A stretch of DNA of 64,000 nt from Bacteroides sp. MSB163 (GTDB lineage Bacteria; Bacteroidota; Bacteroidia; Bacteroidales; Bacteroidaceae): contig NZ_CP143867.1 in assembly GCF_036416795.1 (NCBI RefSeq), positions 186,001 through 250,000 on the forward strand. Reading direction: 5' to 3'. The translations under genes and the position numbers were made by a program. A model generated the notes under the pieces. That model did no database searches and had not been told where the DNA came from. It saw nothing but the letters and a program-made list of their open reading frames with translations. Every line of letters starts with the position of its first letter. Position 1 is the stretch's first letter. Shown here in pieces: positions 1 through 9,684 of the stretch.

Positions 1-1076
1 CATGCCTTGGGACGGAAAGCCATAAAGCCGGTCAGGTCATCTTTTATACCTTCCTTTTCGGCATACATCTGGGTAGTATTTGCCTTCCGGTCGTAGATTC
101 CGTTAAACGTTTCCGGTTCATCTGTATACAGTCCCCGGATACACTGAAAGAAAACAGTATGATCCGTCTCAAAGATACATCCCACCAACAAGCGTTTTTC
201 GTTATCTTTGGATTCGGTACGTGCCTCGGCGCCCCAATGCCATTTACCGGTGGAGAACGCAATATAAGGTGTCAATTCATTCCCTTCCACTGTATAAATG
301 GTATCATTGAAATTCTCTTTATAACGTATCTTATTATCACTTTTCCACAGGAAAGGAATACCCGCTACACTTGCCGAGGCATCTCCACTTTTGAATGTAG
401 TCAGAATAATACCTGCATTTCCCTGCCTTTTGACGCTGATACTGTTTATGTCATCTACTCCTCTATTAGGCAAAACCGGAAGTAGGCTGGGCACCGTATC
501 TATCTGTTCTCCCGCTTCATTAAATAACAACAAAGCACGCCCGTTATCACCTACAATATTACCGTAACGGCCTATTATCACGGAGTCTGTAAAGCAGAAA
601 TCACTTGGTGATTCAGGCGGAGTAGGTATCGTTACACTGCCACGATAATTACCTCGCAGATCATATTTCTGTAATTTGCCGGGCCGGCGCATAAAATAAA
701 GCAGACCGTTTACATCGTTATAAGTAGGCGCCGCAGTTGAATAAGCTTCCGGATCATCACCCAAATGTCCTACTTTGCTTAAAAACTTACCGCTCTCTTT
801 ATCAAAGACAAAACAAGTTTGACGTGAAAAAACAACAATCTCTTTATCCAGCAACAGAATATTCGGGCTTCCACCTACCAGACACGAATCGGTTGTTTCC
901 AATGGAACATAGCGTACATCGCTTCCTAATTCCGAAAGTTTCAATTCAACAGGCTTTTCCATAGCTCCCGCCACATCAATAGAACATAGTTCACCGTCAG
1001 TCGACGATTGCGGAGTACCGGTACAAGCCGACACCAGGCAAACCAGACCTACTGCATACAACCATTCTTTTTTCAT
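1..1076 (-). CDS. six-bladed beta-propeller lipoprotein (3' end outside window)
   Basis: The reading frame is open from an ATG at 1076 to the left edge, about 358 codons, so the C-terminus is missing. The protein starts MKKEWLYAVG and reaches a lipobox ending LVSAC (Cys18), which predicts a lipoprotein. Then come the elements shared by the propeller proteins of this block: a YVPLETT segment near residue 57, a GKFLSKVG strand and a degenerate form of the GxGPGEY motif (GDDPEAY). It is the last visible member of the gene run that begins at 14,597 and follows the S26 peptidase gene after 142 bp, so it could have its own promoter. Such propellers (DUF4934/BF3164-like) are surface or periplasmic proteins of unknown ligand. 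The family call is fairly secure; the function is unknown. Confidence 0.8.
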   Translation of the reverse strand, partial: MKKEWLYAVGLVCLVSACTGTPQSSTDGELCSIDVAGAMEKPVELKLSELGSDVRYVPLETTDSCLVGGSPNILLLDKEIVVFSRQTCFVFDKESGKFLSKVGHLGDDPEAYSTAAPTYNDVNGLLYFMRRPGKLQKYDLRGNYRGSVTIPTPPESPSDFCFTDSVIIGRYGNIVGDNGRALLLFNEAGEQIDTVPSLLPVLPNRGVDDINSISVKRQGNAGIILTTFKSGDASASVAGIPFLWKSDNKIRYKENFNDTIYTVEGNELTPYIAFSTGKWHWGAEARTESKDNEKRLLVGCIFETDHTVFFQCIRGLYTDEPETFNGIYDRKANTTQMYAEKEGIKDDLTGFMAFRPKA

Positions 1077-1218
1077 AACTTCTTGTGTGTTTTTAGATTT
1101 AACATTCATAACATCTCCGCAAATAAACTAATATTTTTAGTTATAAAACTATATTTCATCGTTAAAGAAGTAAAAAGGGGTATTTAAAACGTGACTTTAT
1201 ATAATAGAAAGCTACCCA

Positions 1219-1947
1219 TCATTCAATTCTTCGAAACATTCTATTCCAACTAATCCTATTCGTCACTTCATCTTTCGAGAACCAAATCATCTGTCCTACA
1301 CCCAAAATAAAATCATCTGGTAATATCCCCCAACCACGTGAATCATACGAATGGTTAAAATTGTCACCACGCATAAAATAATACTTATGATTGAAACGAA
1401 AGCTTTCCAGCAAAGAGTCCTCCAAATAGACTTGCCCCATTTTCAAGCTCATCTTTTTCCCCGTTTCATATTCTATACATTTATAATAATGTTCATAATT
1501 GCACGAATCAATATGTAGTACATCTCCAATCTTAGGTAAATACACCTCTCGCACACCTGTAGCTTCGCACCATCTGCAAGTGTCACCTGGAACTCCTACA
1601 CAACGTTTACAATAAAATGTATTCATACTGATTATCATCTTTTCTTTATCTTCAGCATAAGGAAAATTAAAAACAACTACATCATTCCTCTGTACTTCAC
1701 GTTGTCCCTTCAATCTATGCACTAGCCGCCTTCCTGAATCCGAATTCATTATTCTACGCCCTGGTATTTGCATAGAAACAATAATATAATCTCCTCCCAA
1801 TAAAGTTGGCGCCATAGAATACGTAGGAATGAAACAAGATACAATCCAGTAAAACCTAATAAATAGATAAACTTGAAATATAACAAATAAGCTTAAAGCC
1901 ATATACATCAATTTCTTTCCTATTCGCTTCATTTCCCGTACTTCCAT
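1219..1947 (-). CDS. S26 family signal peptidase (copy 1)
   Basis: This is a LepB-like membrane serine protease of about 242 residues. One N-terminal membrane segment is followed by PTYSMAPTLLGGDY with the predicted nucleophile Ser44. The general-base Lys114 lies in CKRCVGVPGD, matching the KRxxGxPGD box of type I signal peptidases. A late MRGDNFNHSYDSRGWG box corresponds to the conserved GDN...SxDSR motif. A longer reading would use TTG at 1956. I chose ATG at 1947 because it places the serine at the same distance from the start (44 versus 43) as in the paralogue at 11,864-12,595. It sits 34 bp after the O-antigen-ligase-like gene. A second signal peptidase beside secreted-peptide genes suggests a dedicated substrate, perhaps the NVEALA-like peptide; that is inference. 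Confidence 0.88.
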   Translation of the reverse strand: MEVREMKRIGKKLMYMALSLFVIFQVYLFIRFYWIVSCFIPTYSMAPTLLGGDYIIVSMQIPGRRIMNSDSGRRLVHRLKGQREVQRNDVVVFNFPYAEDKEKMIISMNTFYCKRCVGVPGDTCRWCEATGVREVYLPKIGDVLHIDSCNYEHYYKCIEYETGKKMSLKMGQVYLEDSLLESFRFNHKYYFMRGDNFNHSYDSRGWGILPDDFILGVGQMIWFSKDEVTNRISWNRMFRRIE

Positions 1948-1981
1948 TGCAGACAATAATTACTCAATAAGGTTATTTTTA

Positions 1982-3787
1982 TTAATTAGATAAATTCAAT
2001 CCATGTTCTTTTAAAACCACTTTCACTTCCCCTCTCATCTCTTCAATGGCTTTTGAATAAACTTTCGGACGTTTAGTTAATACGATTTTTGCCATTTGTT
2101 TCAGTTTATCCGGTTGATAAAATTCGGGCTGCGCATAAAGCAGAAACAGCCGATAATATGAATAAATTCTATTAGGTAACAGATAAATAGCATCATAATA
2201 ATATTTCTCTGCCTGTTCATACTTTTTTTGTTGTTGGCTATTACCCCCCAAAGCATTATAGCACTGATAATTACATCTCAGCAACATAGAGCGTCTTAAT
2301 AAATCATTCGATTCAAGATATTTTTTCTGTTGAGATAAGCACAAACCATATTCATATACGAAATCGGCATTATGCTTCAAATCAGGATAGAGCATAGCAT
2401 ATCCCTTCTCCGCAATTTCCAATGCATCGGTTGACCTTAGATAACGGCATTTGTCCAACTTTTCTATCACACCTTTGGGTGCATCCTGCAAAAAGAGCAA
2501 AAAGATAGAAGCAGCTACCAAAAATACCAAAACACAGTGCCCATATACATTATTCCCAACGCCAATAGTCCTTTTAGTGCTTAAGCTTGCCACTATAATA
2601 ACTGCAACAACACAAAAGGCCGGATATTGGAAAGGATAAGAAGAAAATGCGAATATCAATAATGAAATAAGCCCGCCACATAATCCATAATCTCGCCTCT
2701 TAATTCCACCACTCAGCGCATATGCCACAATCACCACAACCCCGAATAGCAAAAGACATCCTCCTTCTACCAGAATCTGCAAATACTCGTTGAAAGCATA
2801 TTCAGGATTTCCCGCTACTCTTTCTTCTGTTGCCGTGTATTTGCCCGAACGAAATCTATCAGTCTGTTCTTGGGCATAAGCAACCGGAAACATACAACTT
2901 CCGTACCCGAAAACCGGCTTTTTCCATATAGCACAAGCCGTATTTTCCCAAATAAACAAACGCCCACATGCAGAATCTTTTTTCAGATTAAACATTAGAT
3001 AACTTCCTGCTGCTATTCCAACAACACCCACTACAAGACAAAGAACAGACAACTTTCTTTTCAAATACCAATACTTTATCCAATTATTTTGCCAAAATAG
3101 AACAATAACAGAAGAGACTATTGCTCCAATCCATGCCGATCTGCTCATCCCGGCAGGCAGTATGCACAACAAGACTGCTAAAAAGAATAATGCAACATAT
3201 CGCTTCATGCATTTAGTTGATAGAAACAGATAAAGAGATACGGGTACCATTATAGCGATGTAGCCGGAATAAGGACCCGGATTAAAAAAAGAACCTGTTA
3301 TATCAAATTTGCTATGATTTGACTCACAGAAACCATACAATTGCAGGATTCCCCATACTGACTGAATTATACCAGTACTCAACAATACCCAAGAAATTTT
3401 CTCCACAGAAATGAGATTGCATTCAAGCAGCATCCTGATTGAAAACCAAAGGATACAGAGCTCTCCAAAAAGGAAAAGCTTCCAGTTTGCCAATTGGAGA
3501 TCAAAATCATATCTTAAAAGCCAATAGCCCAATAAGATAATAACTAACAAGTCGGCAACAACAAACTGAAAGCATTTTTTCCTTCTAATAAAGAATTTCA
3601 GGAAACTTAATACTACTGTCAGACAAAGAATAGCCCAAGATAAAGGATATATGAAGAAAGATAAATCGTGAGTTGAGAATGATATAAATGTAGTGTTTAT
3701 CACTCCCAATAACAGTAGACTTATCCCTATTGAACATATCATTTTCCCAATGGACAATATCTTTATTTGTCGAAATACTTTTTCCAT
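1982..3787 (-). CDS. O-antigen ligase-like (Wzy_C) membrane protein with C-terminal TPRs (copy 1)
   Basis: This 601-residue polytopic inner-membrane protein has about ten to twelve hydrophobic segments over residues 1-430. It carries the Wzy_C signature region, with GRLFIWENTACAIWKKP and, about 60 residues later, FNEYLQILVEGG. Residues about 440-600 are soluble and show TPR-like helices such as QKKYEQAEKYYYDAIYLLP. Proteins of this architecture are O-antigen ligases or O-linked oligosaccharyltransferases that move lipid-linked glycans at the periplasmic face; which acceptor applies here cannot be told. The start overlaps the 3' end of the redoxin gene by 25 bp, which implies translational coupling. 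It is clearly paralogous to the protein at 10,042-11,853, sharing LRYDFDLQLANWK and GMSRSAW-type motifs. Confidence 0.85.
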   Translation of the reverse strand: MEKVFRQIKILSIGKMICSIGISLLLLGVINTTFISFSTHDLSFFIYPLSWAILCLTVVLSFLKFFIRRKKCFQFVVADLLVIILLGYWLLRYDFDLQLANWKLFLFGELCILWFSIRMLLECNLISVEKISWVLLSTGIIQSVWGILQLYGFCESNHSKFDITGSFFNPGPYSGYIAIMVPVSLYLFLSTKCMKRYVALFFLAVLLCILPAGMSRSAWIGAIVSSVIVLFWQNNWIKYWYLKRKLSVLCLVVGVVGIAAGSYLMFNLKKDSACGRLFIWENTACAIWKKPVFGYGSCMFPVAYAQEQTDRFRSGKYTATEERVAGNPEYAFNEYLQILVEGGCLLLFGVVVIVAYALSGGIKRRDYGLCGGLISLLIFAFSSYPFQYPAFCVVAVIIVASLSTKRTIGVGNNVYGHCVLVFLVAASIFLLFLQDAPKGVIEKLDKCRYLRSTDALEIAEKGYAMLYPDLKHNADFVYEYGLCLSQQKKYLESNDLLRRSMLLRCNYQCYNALGGNSQQQKKYEQAEKYYYDAIYLLPNRIYSYYRLFLLYAQPEFYQPDKLKQMAKIVLTKRPKVYSKAIEEMRGEVKVVLKEHGLNLSN

Positions 3788-4377
3788 ATAATTCGGTAAT
3801 ATAAATCAGAGAGATCAGGTAATTCTTTCATTGGAATAAATAAATCTTTCATTCGCAGATCTTCTCCAATTACAAAAAAGAAAGGTACATTTTCTTTTTC
3901 CAAAATATTATGAAACACTGTATCTTCTGTCAAATAAACAGGAAGACTTAGCGACAAGCTATTTACCAATGCTTGTAATTCTCTACGATTAGAGTTATCT
4001 GCTATTATAATTAGTTTATCCTTCGCTAGCTTCCCCATTAGTTTCCTAACAGACGAAAAACTATGTTGAATGCATGAGCTGCAATTGGTTGATGAAAATT
4101 TAAAAACAACCTTATCCTCTCCATTCAACAAAGCGGACAATTTGATAGCGTTTCTATCTTTGTCTAACAATGTCATATCTGGCAACTGGCATTCCGAATA
4201 TACATAATGCATCTTCATATTTCCAGATAACAATGTAAGCATTTGCTTTTGGACTTCCAGGGTCTCAGATTGTTTCGCTATTTGAACATCCTTATGCATA
4301 GCATCACGTATAGAGTAAATGAGTCCTACGCTCAATAATCCTATCAATATTACTAAAAGAAATGTTGCTCTTTTCAT
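3763..4377 (-). CDS. membrane-anchored thioredoxin-fold protein with CSSC motif
   Basis: This 204-residue protein has one N-terminal membrane segment (residues about 4-22), a short linker and a thioredoxin-like domain. The redox motif CSSC is at residues 99-102 in FKFSSTNCSSCIQ, after a beta strand, as in TlpA/redoxin proteins. The later NVPFFFVIGED is the usual cis-Pro loop plus strand. It should sit on the periplasmic side of the inner membrane and could form or reduce disulfides in exported proteins. It lies 10 bp after a propeller lipoprotein gene and overlaps the ligase-like gene. A second, divergent copy is at 7916-8467. The fold is well supported; the direction of the redox reaction and the partner are not. 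Confidence 0.8.
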   Translation of the reverse strand: MKRATFLLVILIGLLSVGLIYSIRDAMHKDVQIAKQSETLEVQKQMLTLLSGNMKMHYVYSECQLPDMTLLDKDRNAIKLSALLNGEDKVVFKFSSTNCSSCIQHSFSSVRKLMGKLAKDKLIIIADNSNRRELQALVNSLSLSLPVYLTEDTVFHNILEKENVPFFFVIGEDLRMKDLFIPMKELPDLSDLYYRIIWKKYFDK

Positions 4378-4387
4378 TGTAAATCCA

Positions 4388-5554
4388 TCATTTCAACTCA
4401 AATTTAACGATAATCGGGTTATCATCTAATTCCACTTGCTTTCCGAAAGCTTTGGATTCGACAAATCGTCCCGGAGATATACAACTGTACACAGCATTCT
4501 TATAAGTCGTCAACGGGATAAAAACAGCCATATCATCCATATCATTTACCACTGCATTTTGTTTATAGCCTGCTGCTTCCATATAGGTATCCGATTCCTT
4601 ATGGTTAATAATTCCCACATAATAATAATCTCTCCAGCTATATCTCAAGAAGGAATAAGAGGGAGTCTCAAGAAACATATACATACAAGGGATTTCTTTC
4701 ATCAGTTTATCACCCTGATACGCGTCAATTTTTTCTGTTTTCAACCTTTCTATATATTCCTTTTGAGTCTTCTCCAATTCCCCTCCAAACCGCATGGCAT
4801 ATTTCCTCTTCAAAATTGAAGGTGACAAAGCTTGATAAACAGTATCATTCAAAGAGAGCACCAGATTACCATTACTTATGAAATTGAAATCGGATCCAAC
4901 TATTCCTGTCGCACAGATGCGAGAATCATAATATAAATCGGGGCTCGTCTGTCCAGTGTCAATATTAACAAACAACAGATTGGGGAATGAATTGTCTTTT
5001 AGATACGCTTTGTTAGTTTTATAACCGCTGCAAAAAGCCACCCATGAATCGTCTAATACATAGAAAGTAGCAGCCAAATAATCTTCTTTCACTTCCCGTT
5101 CCAAATGTCCGTCAGCAGAAAAAATAAATAATTTTCGCATTGAACAATCCCATAAATAGACCCTGTCCTTATACACATTAACATCGGTTATTTCTACATA
5201 TTGCCCTGGTGCGACGCCCCTTTCACCGATTTTTCGAACAAATTTTCCTAATTTATCGAAACATAGTACAGAACTTGTTTTCTGTTTATCAACCACATAA
5301 TAATAATCATTCGTCGCCACAATCTTGTCAACAAAACCTATCAAACATTCATCTTTTGTTTCAAGAGGAATATACGAAATTGAATCCACAAATGAAGACA
5401 TCCTTATTTCATGATTGCTACTTCGCAAAGGAACATCAATTACTTTCAAGTTCTGACCATCCCTTTCTACCGAAGTTGAACATCCGGCCAATATCACTAA
5501 TAACAACAGTAAATATTTTCGCATAGCTAAAATTACTAAAATACATTTCTTCAT
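4388..5554 (-). CDS. six-bladed beta-propeller lipoprotein
   Basis: The 388-residue frame starts at an ATG that overlaps the stop of the upstream gene as ATGA. A second ATG at 5524 gives a cleaner lipoprotein signal (MRKYLLLLLVILAGC) and may be the true start. After the lipobox come the block-specific motifs: YIPLETKDECLIGFVDKI, GKFVRKIGERGVAPGQY near residue 110, then NHL-like strands (VYLWDCSMRKLFIFSADG). The C-terminus is LDDNPIIVKFELK, the DDNPI tail shared by most propellers here. It is expected to be anchored to the outer or inner membrane. No catalytic residues are evident, so binding or scaffolding is more likely than enzymology; the ligand is unknown. Confidence 0.82.
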   Translation of the reverse strand: MKKCILVILAMRKYLLLLLVILAGCSTSVERDGQNLKVIDVPLRSSNHEIRMSSFVDSISYIPLETKDECLIGFVDKIVATNDYYYVVDKQKTSSVLCFDKLGKFVRKIGERGVAPGQYVEITDVNVYKDRVYLWDCSMRKLFIFSADGHLEREVKEDYLAATFYVLDDSWVAFCSGYKTNKAYLKDNSFPNLLFVNIDTGQTSPDLYYDSRICATGIVGSDFNFISNGNLVLSLNDTVYQALSPSILKRKYAMRFGGELEKTQKEYIERLKTEKIDAYQGDKLMKEIPCMYMFLETPSYSFLRYSWRDYYYVGIINHKESDTYMEAAGYKQNAVVNDMDDMAVFIPLTTYKNAVYSCISPGRFVESKAFGKQVELDDNPIIVKFELK

Positions 5555-6729
5555 TCCATTTTCATTTCTGTTATCATTATTATAGGATTATCATCACCAG
5601 ATACTTTTTCTTTCAAATCAACAAGTGCTGAAACCTTTGGTTCCACACTGCTTAAGTTGTAAGATTCAATGATAGTGTACAAATCATGTCCTTTGATTGC
5701 AATAGGATTAATATAGAATCCATTATCTATATCATTTTTGATAGGGAAACGCTCCATAGCATATCCACCTATATAATTTTGACTTTGAAAATTATAAAAT
5801 CCCACTCCAATTTTCATTTCAGATAGATTATTATACAAAATACAGAAAAAATCATCACTACATAAGACAGTAAGTAAATTAGGAAAATTTGTTTTTCTAT
5901 TTTGAAAAATCTCCTCAATGGGCACCTCTTCTTCTTTTAACATCTCTACATAACGCTCTCTTTTCTTACAAAAGTCTTCTCCCCAATTCACATAAAATTT
6001 TTGTTGAATACCTAAAGAGTCTATTAAATAAATGTTAGGATCTAAAGGATAAGCTAAAGAAGCACCATTGGCAGCTTTATACATAGACTGATTAGCATGG
6101 ATTATTTCTTGAGGACCGATCCTGCTATCTGCAGATAACAATATTTGCTTATCACCTGTTCTCAAGTCATATAATATCAAAATAGGTACCTGACCATCCT
6201 GCTCCTTTCTTTCCATATAATCACAATAGCATGCCATTTTGTTACTACCAACATAAACAATATCTTTCACCGAGAAATCAACACTTATTTTGTCTAAATA
6301 TTCACCTCTCATATCATAAACCAATATATTTTCAGTACCCATATCAGCAATAAAAATACGTTCCTCTTCTTCATCTACAGCTACACTGGTAATCGTCACA
6401 TATTCTCCGGGAGCCACCCCCACACGAGAAATACGAGTAATGAAACGCCCTGTAGCATCGAACAAAAGGACTTGTTTAGATGCAGAATTATCAACTACCA
6501 AATACTTATCTTTTAAGGGTATCAATTGACTAACAGTGCCAATCAAATTATCAGAAGTAGTTTCCAGCTTTACATAGCGTATATTCTTTACCAACTCAGA
6601 CATTTTTAGCACCTTCTCGCCTGACTGAGCAACATATATTTCATCAGTCTGCACTCTACGAGACTGAGTATTCGTACAAGCACTTATAATTATAAGTAAC
6701 AAGTATAACAAACAAACATTCTTCTTCAT
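5551..6729 (-). CDS. six-bladed beta-propeller lipoprotein
   Basis: This 392-residue lipoprotein starts MKKNVCLLYL and has a lipobox ending IISAC (Cys18). Motifs in order are YVKLETTSDNLIGTVSQL (near residue 53), GRFITRISRVGVAPGEYVTI (near 93) and repeated propeller strands such as IFIADMGTENILVYD. The C-terminal tail is GDDNPIIMITEMKME. Only 5 bp separate it from the upstream propeller gene, and its stop overlaps the next start, so it is in one transcription unit with its neighbours. It resembles the neighbour at 4388-5554 more than the tandem pair at 6735-9605. The function is not known. Confidence 0.82.
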   Translation of the reverse strand: MKKNVCLLYLLLIIISACTNTQSRRVQTDEIYVAQSGEKVLKMSELVKNIRYVKLETTSDNLIGTVSQLIPLKDKYLVVDNSASKQVLLFDATGRFITRISRVGVAPGEYVTITSVAVDEEEERIFIADMGTENILVYDMRGEYLDKISVDFSVKDIVYVGSNKMACYCDYMERKEQDGQVPILILYDLRTGDKQILLSADSRIGPQEIIHANQSMYKAANGASLAYPLDPNIYLIDSLGIQQKFYVNWGEDFCKKRERYVEMLKEEEVPIEEIFQNRKTNFPNLLTVLCSDDFFCILYNNLSEMKIGVGFYNFQSQNYIGGYAMERFPIKNDIDNGFYINPIAIKGHDLYTIIESYNLSSVEPKVSALVDLKEKVSGDDNPIIMITEMKME

Positions 6730-6734
6730 ACTAA

Positions 6735-7862
6735 TTATTTAAACACATATTTTATAACAATCGGATTATCATCATCCTTAATATTATTACATATTGCCTT
6801 GTTGGCATCATCTAATTCCTCAACGTTTAGAACTAAATCAAGTTGTTGAGGCATATCTACAATATAATAGATTCCACTTTCATCAATCAACGATGGGATG
6901 CAACGATGGCCTTCTATAAATGTATTAAAGACCACATGTTTTTTACTTTGTTTATCATACATCAATGTCCAGAATTTATTATCATAAGCAAATCGAGCAA
7001 TATAATATCGTGAATTCTCAACATATGAAATAAAAGTGTTAGCATATTTAGCACCAACAGTACGAGCATACTTATTATAATATTCATAGGATTCATCTTT
7101 CAAACCTGAAATATCAAAATTCTGTTTTCCAAAGTCCCAATGGTATTTCGGCACCAACGAATTATTCTCAAAAGTAAATACATCTCCATTGTAAGATTGT
7201 ACAAAATGCACTTTGTTTTCATATATATAAAATGGAGAATATGTATGATGATAAAAAGTTTTAAAAAATAAGAACCTAGGAAGATCATACATTTCCGAAA
7301 TAATTTTCTTTTGGTCAATATCATAGACTACCATCTTATTTCCTTTTCTTGCCTCACAAAAAAACAGATAAGTATTTTTGTTTAGTGCTATAAATCGGTG
7401 TGCAGCAGATACCTTCAACGGGAGAGATATGTTCCCTTTAAAGTCTTGCCCTAGACTATCATATCGAAAGACACCACCCATAGGAGACAAAAGTTCCAAA
7501 TCTCCTGTAAAAGAATTAAATCTAAAATCAGACAAATCTAAATATTCCCCAGGTCCATTACCACGTTTGTTTATTATATTAAATAATTTACCTTCATTAT
7601 CAAATACAAATATTTTTTTCTGATCCCTATCAAATATATAAAGTTTCCCTGCATGATAAGTATATTCAGTGACATCTTTAATTAAGGATTCCTTTGATGA
7701 TTCCAAAGGGGTAATCTCAATCTTTGAAAAATAGTCGTAGAAAGAAGGAGAATCAACTTTCTTTAGATCAATTCTACATGTAGTATTATCGTGATTAGCG
7801 ATTTGCTGGCTACACGATGTGATTAACACTATACAGAATACAACAATAGCAAATGTTTTCAT
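6735..7862 (-). CDS. six-bladed beta-propeller lipoprotein, tandem copy B
   Basis: This 375-residue lipoprotein starts at ATG 7862; a GTG directly before it extends the frame by one codon only. The signal is MKTFAIVVFCIVLITSC with lipid-modified Cys17. It carries IEITPLESSKESLIKDV, NKRGNGPGEYLDLSDF and the tail KDDDNPIVIKYVFK. Most of its length is closely similar to the protein at 8478-9605; shared stretches include FYHHTYSPFY, VHFVQSYNGDVFTFE and YARTVGAKYAN. The two are therefore a recent tandem duplication with a redoxin gene between them. The different N-terminal propeller faces could bind related ligands; that is inference. Confidence 0.82.
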   Translation of the reverse strand: MKTFAIVVFCIVLITSCSQQIANHDNTTCRIDLKKVDSPSFYDYFSKIEITPLESSKESLIKDVTEYTYHAGKLYIFDRDQKKIFVFDNEGKLFNIINKRGNGPGEYLDLSDFRFNSFTGDLELLSPMGGVFRYDSLGQDFKGNISLPLKVSAAHRFIALNKNTYLFFCEARKGNKMVVYDIDQKKIISEMYDLPRFLFFKTFYHHTYSPFYIYENKVHFVQSYNGDVFTFENNSLVPKYHWDFGKQNFDISGLKDESYEYYNKYARTVGAKYANTFISYVENSRYYIARFAYDNKFWTLMYDKQSKKHVVFNTFIEGHRCIPSLIDESGIYYIVDMPQQLDLVLNVEELDDANKAICNNIKDDDNPIVIKYVFK

Positions 7863-7915
7863 CACATATACTTTAAAGAATAACTAATACTTTACCACGT
7901 ACAATCATCTTATAT

Positions 7916-8467
7916 TTAATCTTCTGTTTTAAAATACCTTTCTTTGATTTGCTTCAGATAGGTATCTGTATATTTCCCATAATTCCTATCGGGTATAAAC
8001 AAATGCTCTATTTTATTGTCAACAATTACAAAAAAGCAAACAAGACTGGTATTATCTAAAGATATACCGAGTTTCTTCCTACCTATATTTATAGTATTCC
8101 CTTCTTTAAATTTCTCATTTATCGAATAATCAGATGCCAGATATAAAATCGCAGAAGCCTCCTCAGACTTGTCGAAATTCTCTTTTATACACTTCTTTGC
8201 ATAATTAAGACATGCATCACATGATTGAGAAGAATAATAGCATACAAATCGTGGCTCACTCAACTTAAGTTCCTCTATATCAACAAAATTACCACTACAA
8301 AGAATCGAAGCCGTTATATTATCCTGTATATACATTTCTTCAATAAAATGTTCATTCTCCCAGTCTGAGATCGACTTTTCTAATGACATTTTGTAGAGTA
8401 TAACAGATGAAACAATTAAAATACTAATAAGCAAAACAAACTGTAAGGAAATAATCACCTTTTTCAT
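7916..8467 (-). CDS. membrane-anchored thioredoxin-like protein with CDAC motif
   Basis: This is a 183-residue protein with an N-terminal membrane segment (MKKVIISLQFVLLISILIV). A thioredoxin-like domain follows, with the redox pair Cys83 and Cys86 in SSQSCDACLNYAKK after a beta strand (PRFVCYYS). The late segment SLVCFFVIVDNKIEHLFIPD matches the FFFVIGEDLRMKDLFIP region of the redoxin at 3763-4377, so the two are divergent paralogues. I chose ATG at 8467 over 8491 because it gives a normal signal anchor and begins just after the upstream stop instead of inside that gene. It lies between the two duplicated propeller genes. A role in disulfide handling of exported proteins is plausible but unproven. 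Confidence 0.72.
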   Translation of the reverse strand: MKKVIISLQFVLLISILIVSSVILYKMSLEKSISDWENEHFIEEMYIQDNITASILCSGNFVDIEELKLSEPRFVCYYSSQSCDACLNYAKKCIKENFDKSEEASAILYLASDYSINEKFKEGNTINIGRKKLGISLDNTSLVCFFVIVDNKIEHLFIPDRNYGKYTDTYLKQIKERYFKTED

Positions 8468-8477
8468 AATTTCTAGT

Positions 8478-9605
8478 TTATTTAAAAACATATTTTATAA
8501 CAACAGGATTATCGTCATCTTTTATACTATCAAACACTTTCCGAGTATCAGCATCCAAATCTTCCGCATTTAGTATATTAAGACCATAATTAGGATCTGC
8601 TCCTATCAAATAAACTCCACTTTCATCAACAAATGAGGGGATGCATTCATGACCTTCTTTAAAGGCATTAAATACTACAGATTCCTTACTTTGTTTATCA
8701 TAAATAAGAGTCCAATATTTATTATCAAAAGCAAAATCGGTAATATAATATCGTGAATTCTCACCATACGAAACAAAAATATTTGCATATTTAGCTCCAA
8801 CTGTACGAGCATATTTAAAGTAATACTCCATAGGTTCATCCTTCAAGTCTGAAATTTCAAAATTCTGTTCTCCAAAATCCCAATGATATTTGGGAATCAA
8901 CGAATTACTTTCGAAGGTGAAAACATCTCCATTATAGGATTGTACAAAATGTACTTTACCATCACAAACATAAAATGGAGAATACGTATGATGATAAAAA
9001 GTATTAAAGAAAAGAAATTTTGGTAAATCATACAACTCTGAGATAATCTTGCGCTGAACAATATCATATACCACCATTTTATTCCCTTCACGAGAATCGC
9101 TAAAAAGCAAATATGTATCCTTGTCTAGTGCAATAAATTGATGTACAGCAGGTACAGTCAATGGAAGAGGGATCTTCTCTTTAAAATTTTGTCCAAGACT
9201 ATCATATCGAAGAATACCTCCCATAGGAGACAAAAGGTCTAAATCACCCGTAAAAGGATTAAAATAAAAGCTAGATAATTCTGTATATTCTCCTGGACCA
9301 TTACCATGTTTATTTATATCATATAAAAAGTTACCATTTTCATCAAATACTAATATTTTTTTCTGAGGCGTATCAAGTATATAATATTTATCGTCATGAT
9401 AAATGCGTTCACCTACATATTTTATCAATGAGTTCTCAGATGTTTCCAAAGGAATTATTTCAACTCTTGAGAAATAATCGTAAAAAGAAGGTGAAATTAC
9501 TTTTTTAAAGTCAATCTTACATACCGTACTATCTCTATTGGCAATTTGTTGATTGCATGATGTCATTAACAACATACCCCAAATAACAACAATAATAGTT
9601 CTCAT
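8478..9605 (-). CDS. six-bladed beta-propeller lipoprotein, tandem copy A
   Basis: This 375-residue lipoprotein has the signal MRTIIVVIWGMLLMTSC (Cys17), then VEIIPLETSENSLIKYV, NKHGNGPGEYTELSSF and the tail KDDDNPVVIKYVFK. It is the closest relative in the window of the gene at 6735-7862, and the similarity runs along the whole length. It is the first gene after the NVEALA-like peptide gene, from which a 79-bp AT-rich gap separates it. Its position next to the peptide makes it the best candidate for a receptor or chaperone of that peptide; this is inference from context only. Confidence 0.83.
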   Translation of the reverse strand: MRTIIVVIWGMLLMTSCNQQIANRDSTVCKIDFKKVISPSFYDYFSRVEIIPLETSENSLIKYVGERIYHDDKYYILDTPQKKILVFDENGNFLYDINKHGNGPGEYTELSSFYFNPFTGDLDLLSPMGGILRYDSLGQNFKEKIPLPLTVPAVHQFIALDKDTYLLFSDSREGNKMVVYDIVQRKIISELYDLPKFLFFNTFYHHTYSPFYVCDGKVHFVQSYNGDVFTFESNSLIPKYHWDFGEQNFEISDLKDEPMEYYFKYARTVGAKYANIFVSYGENSRYYITDFAFDNKYWTLIYDKQSKESVVFNAFKEGHECIPSFVDESGVYLIGADPNYGLNILNAEDLDADTRKVFDSIKDDDNPVVIKYVFK

Positions 9606-9684
9606 ATCACATATACTTTTTTATTATTTATAATAGGATGGCCAACATAATCAATACATTAGCCACCCCATAGCATCCGTACGA

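Noticed and set aside
44..262. 72-codon minus-strand frame at the left edge
   Set aside because: It is in another frame of the partial propeller gene, which is open through the whole stretch 1-1076 and has clear family motifs.
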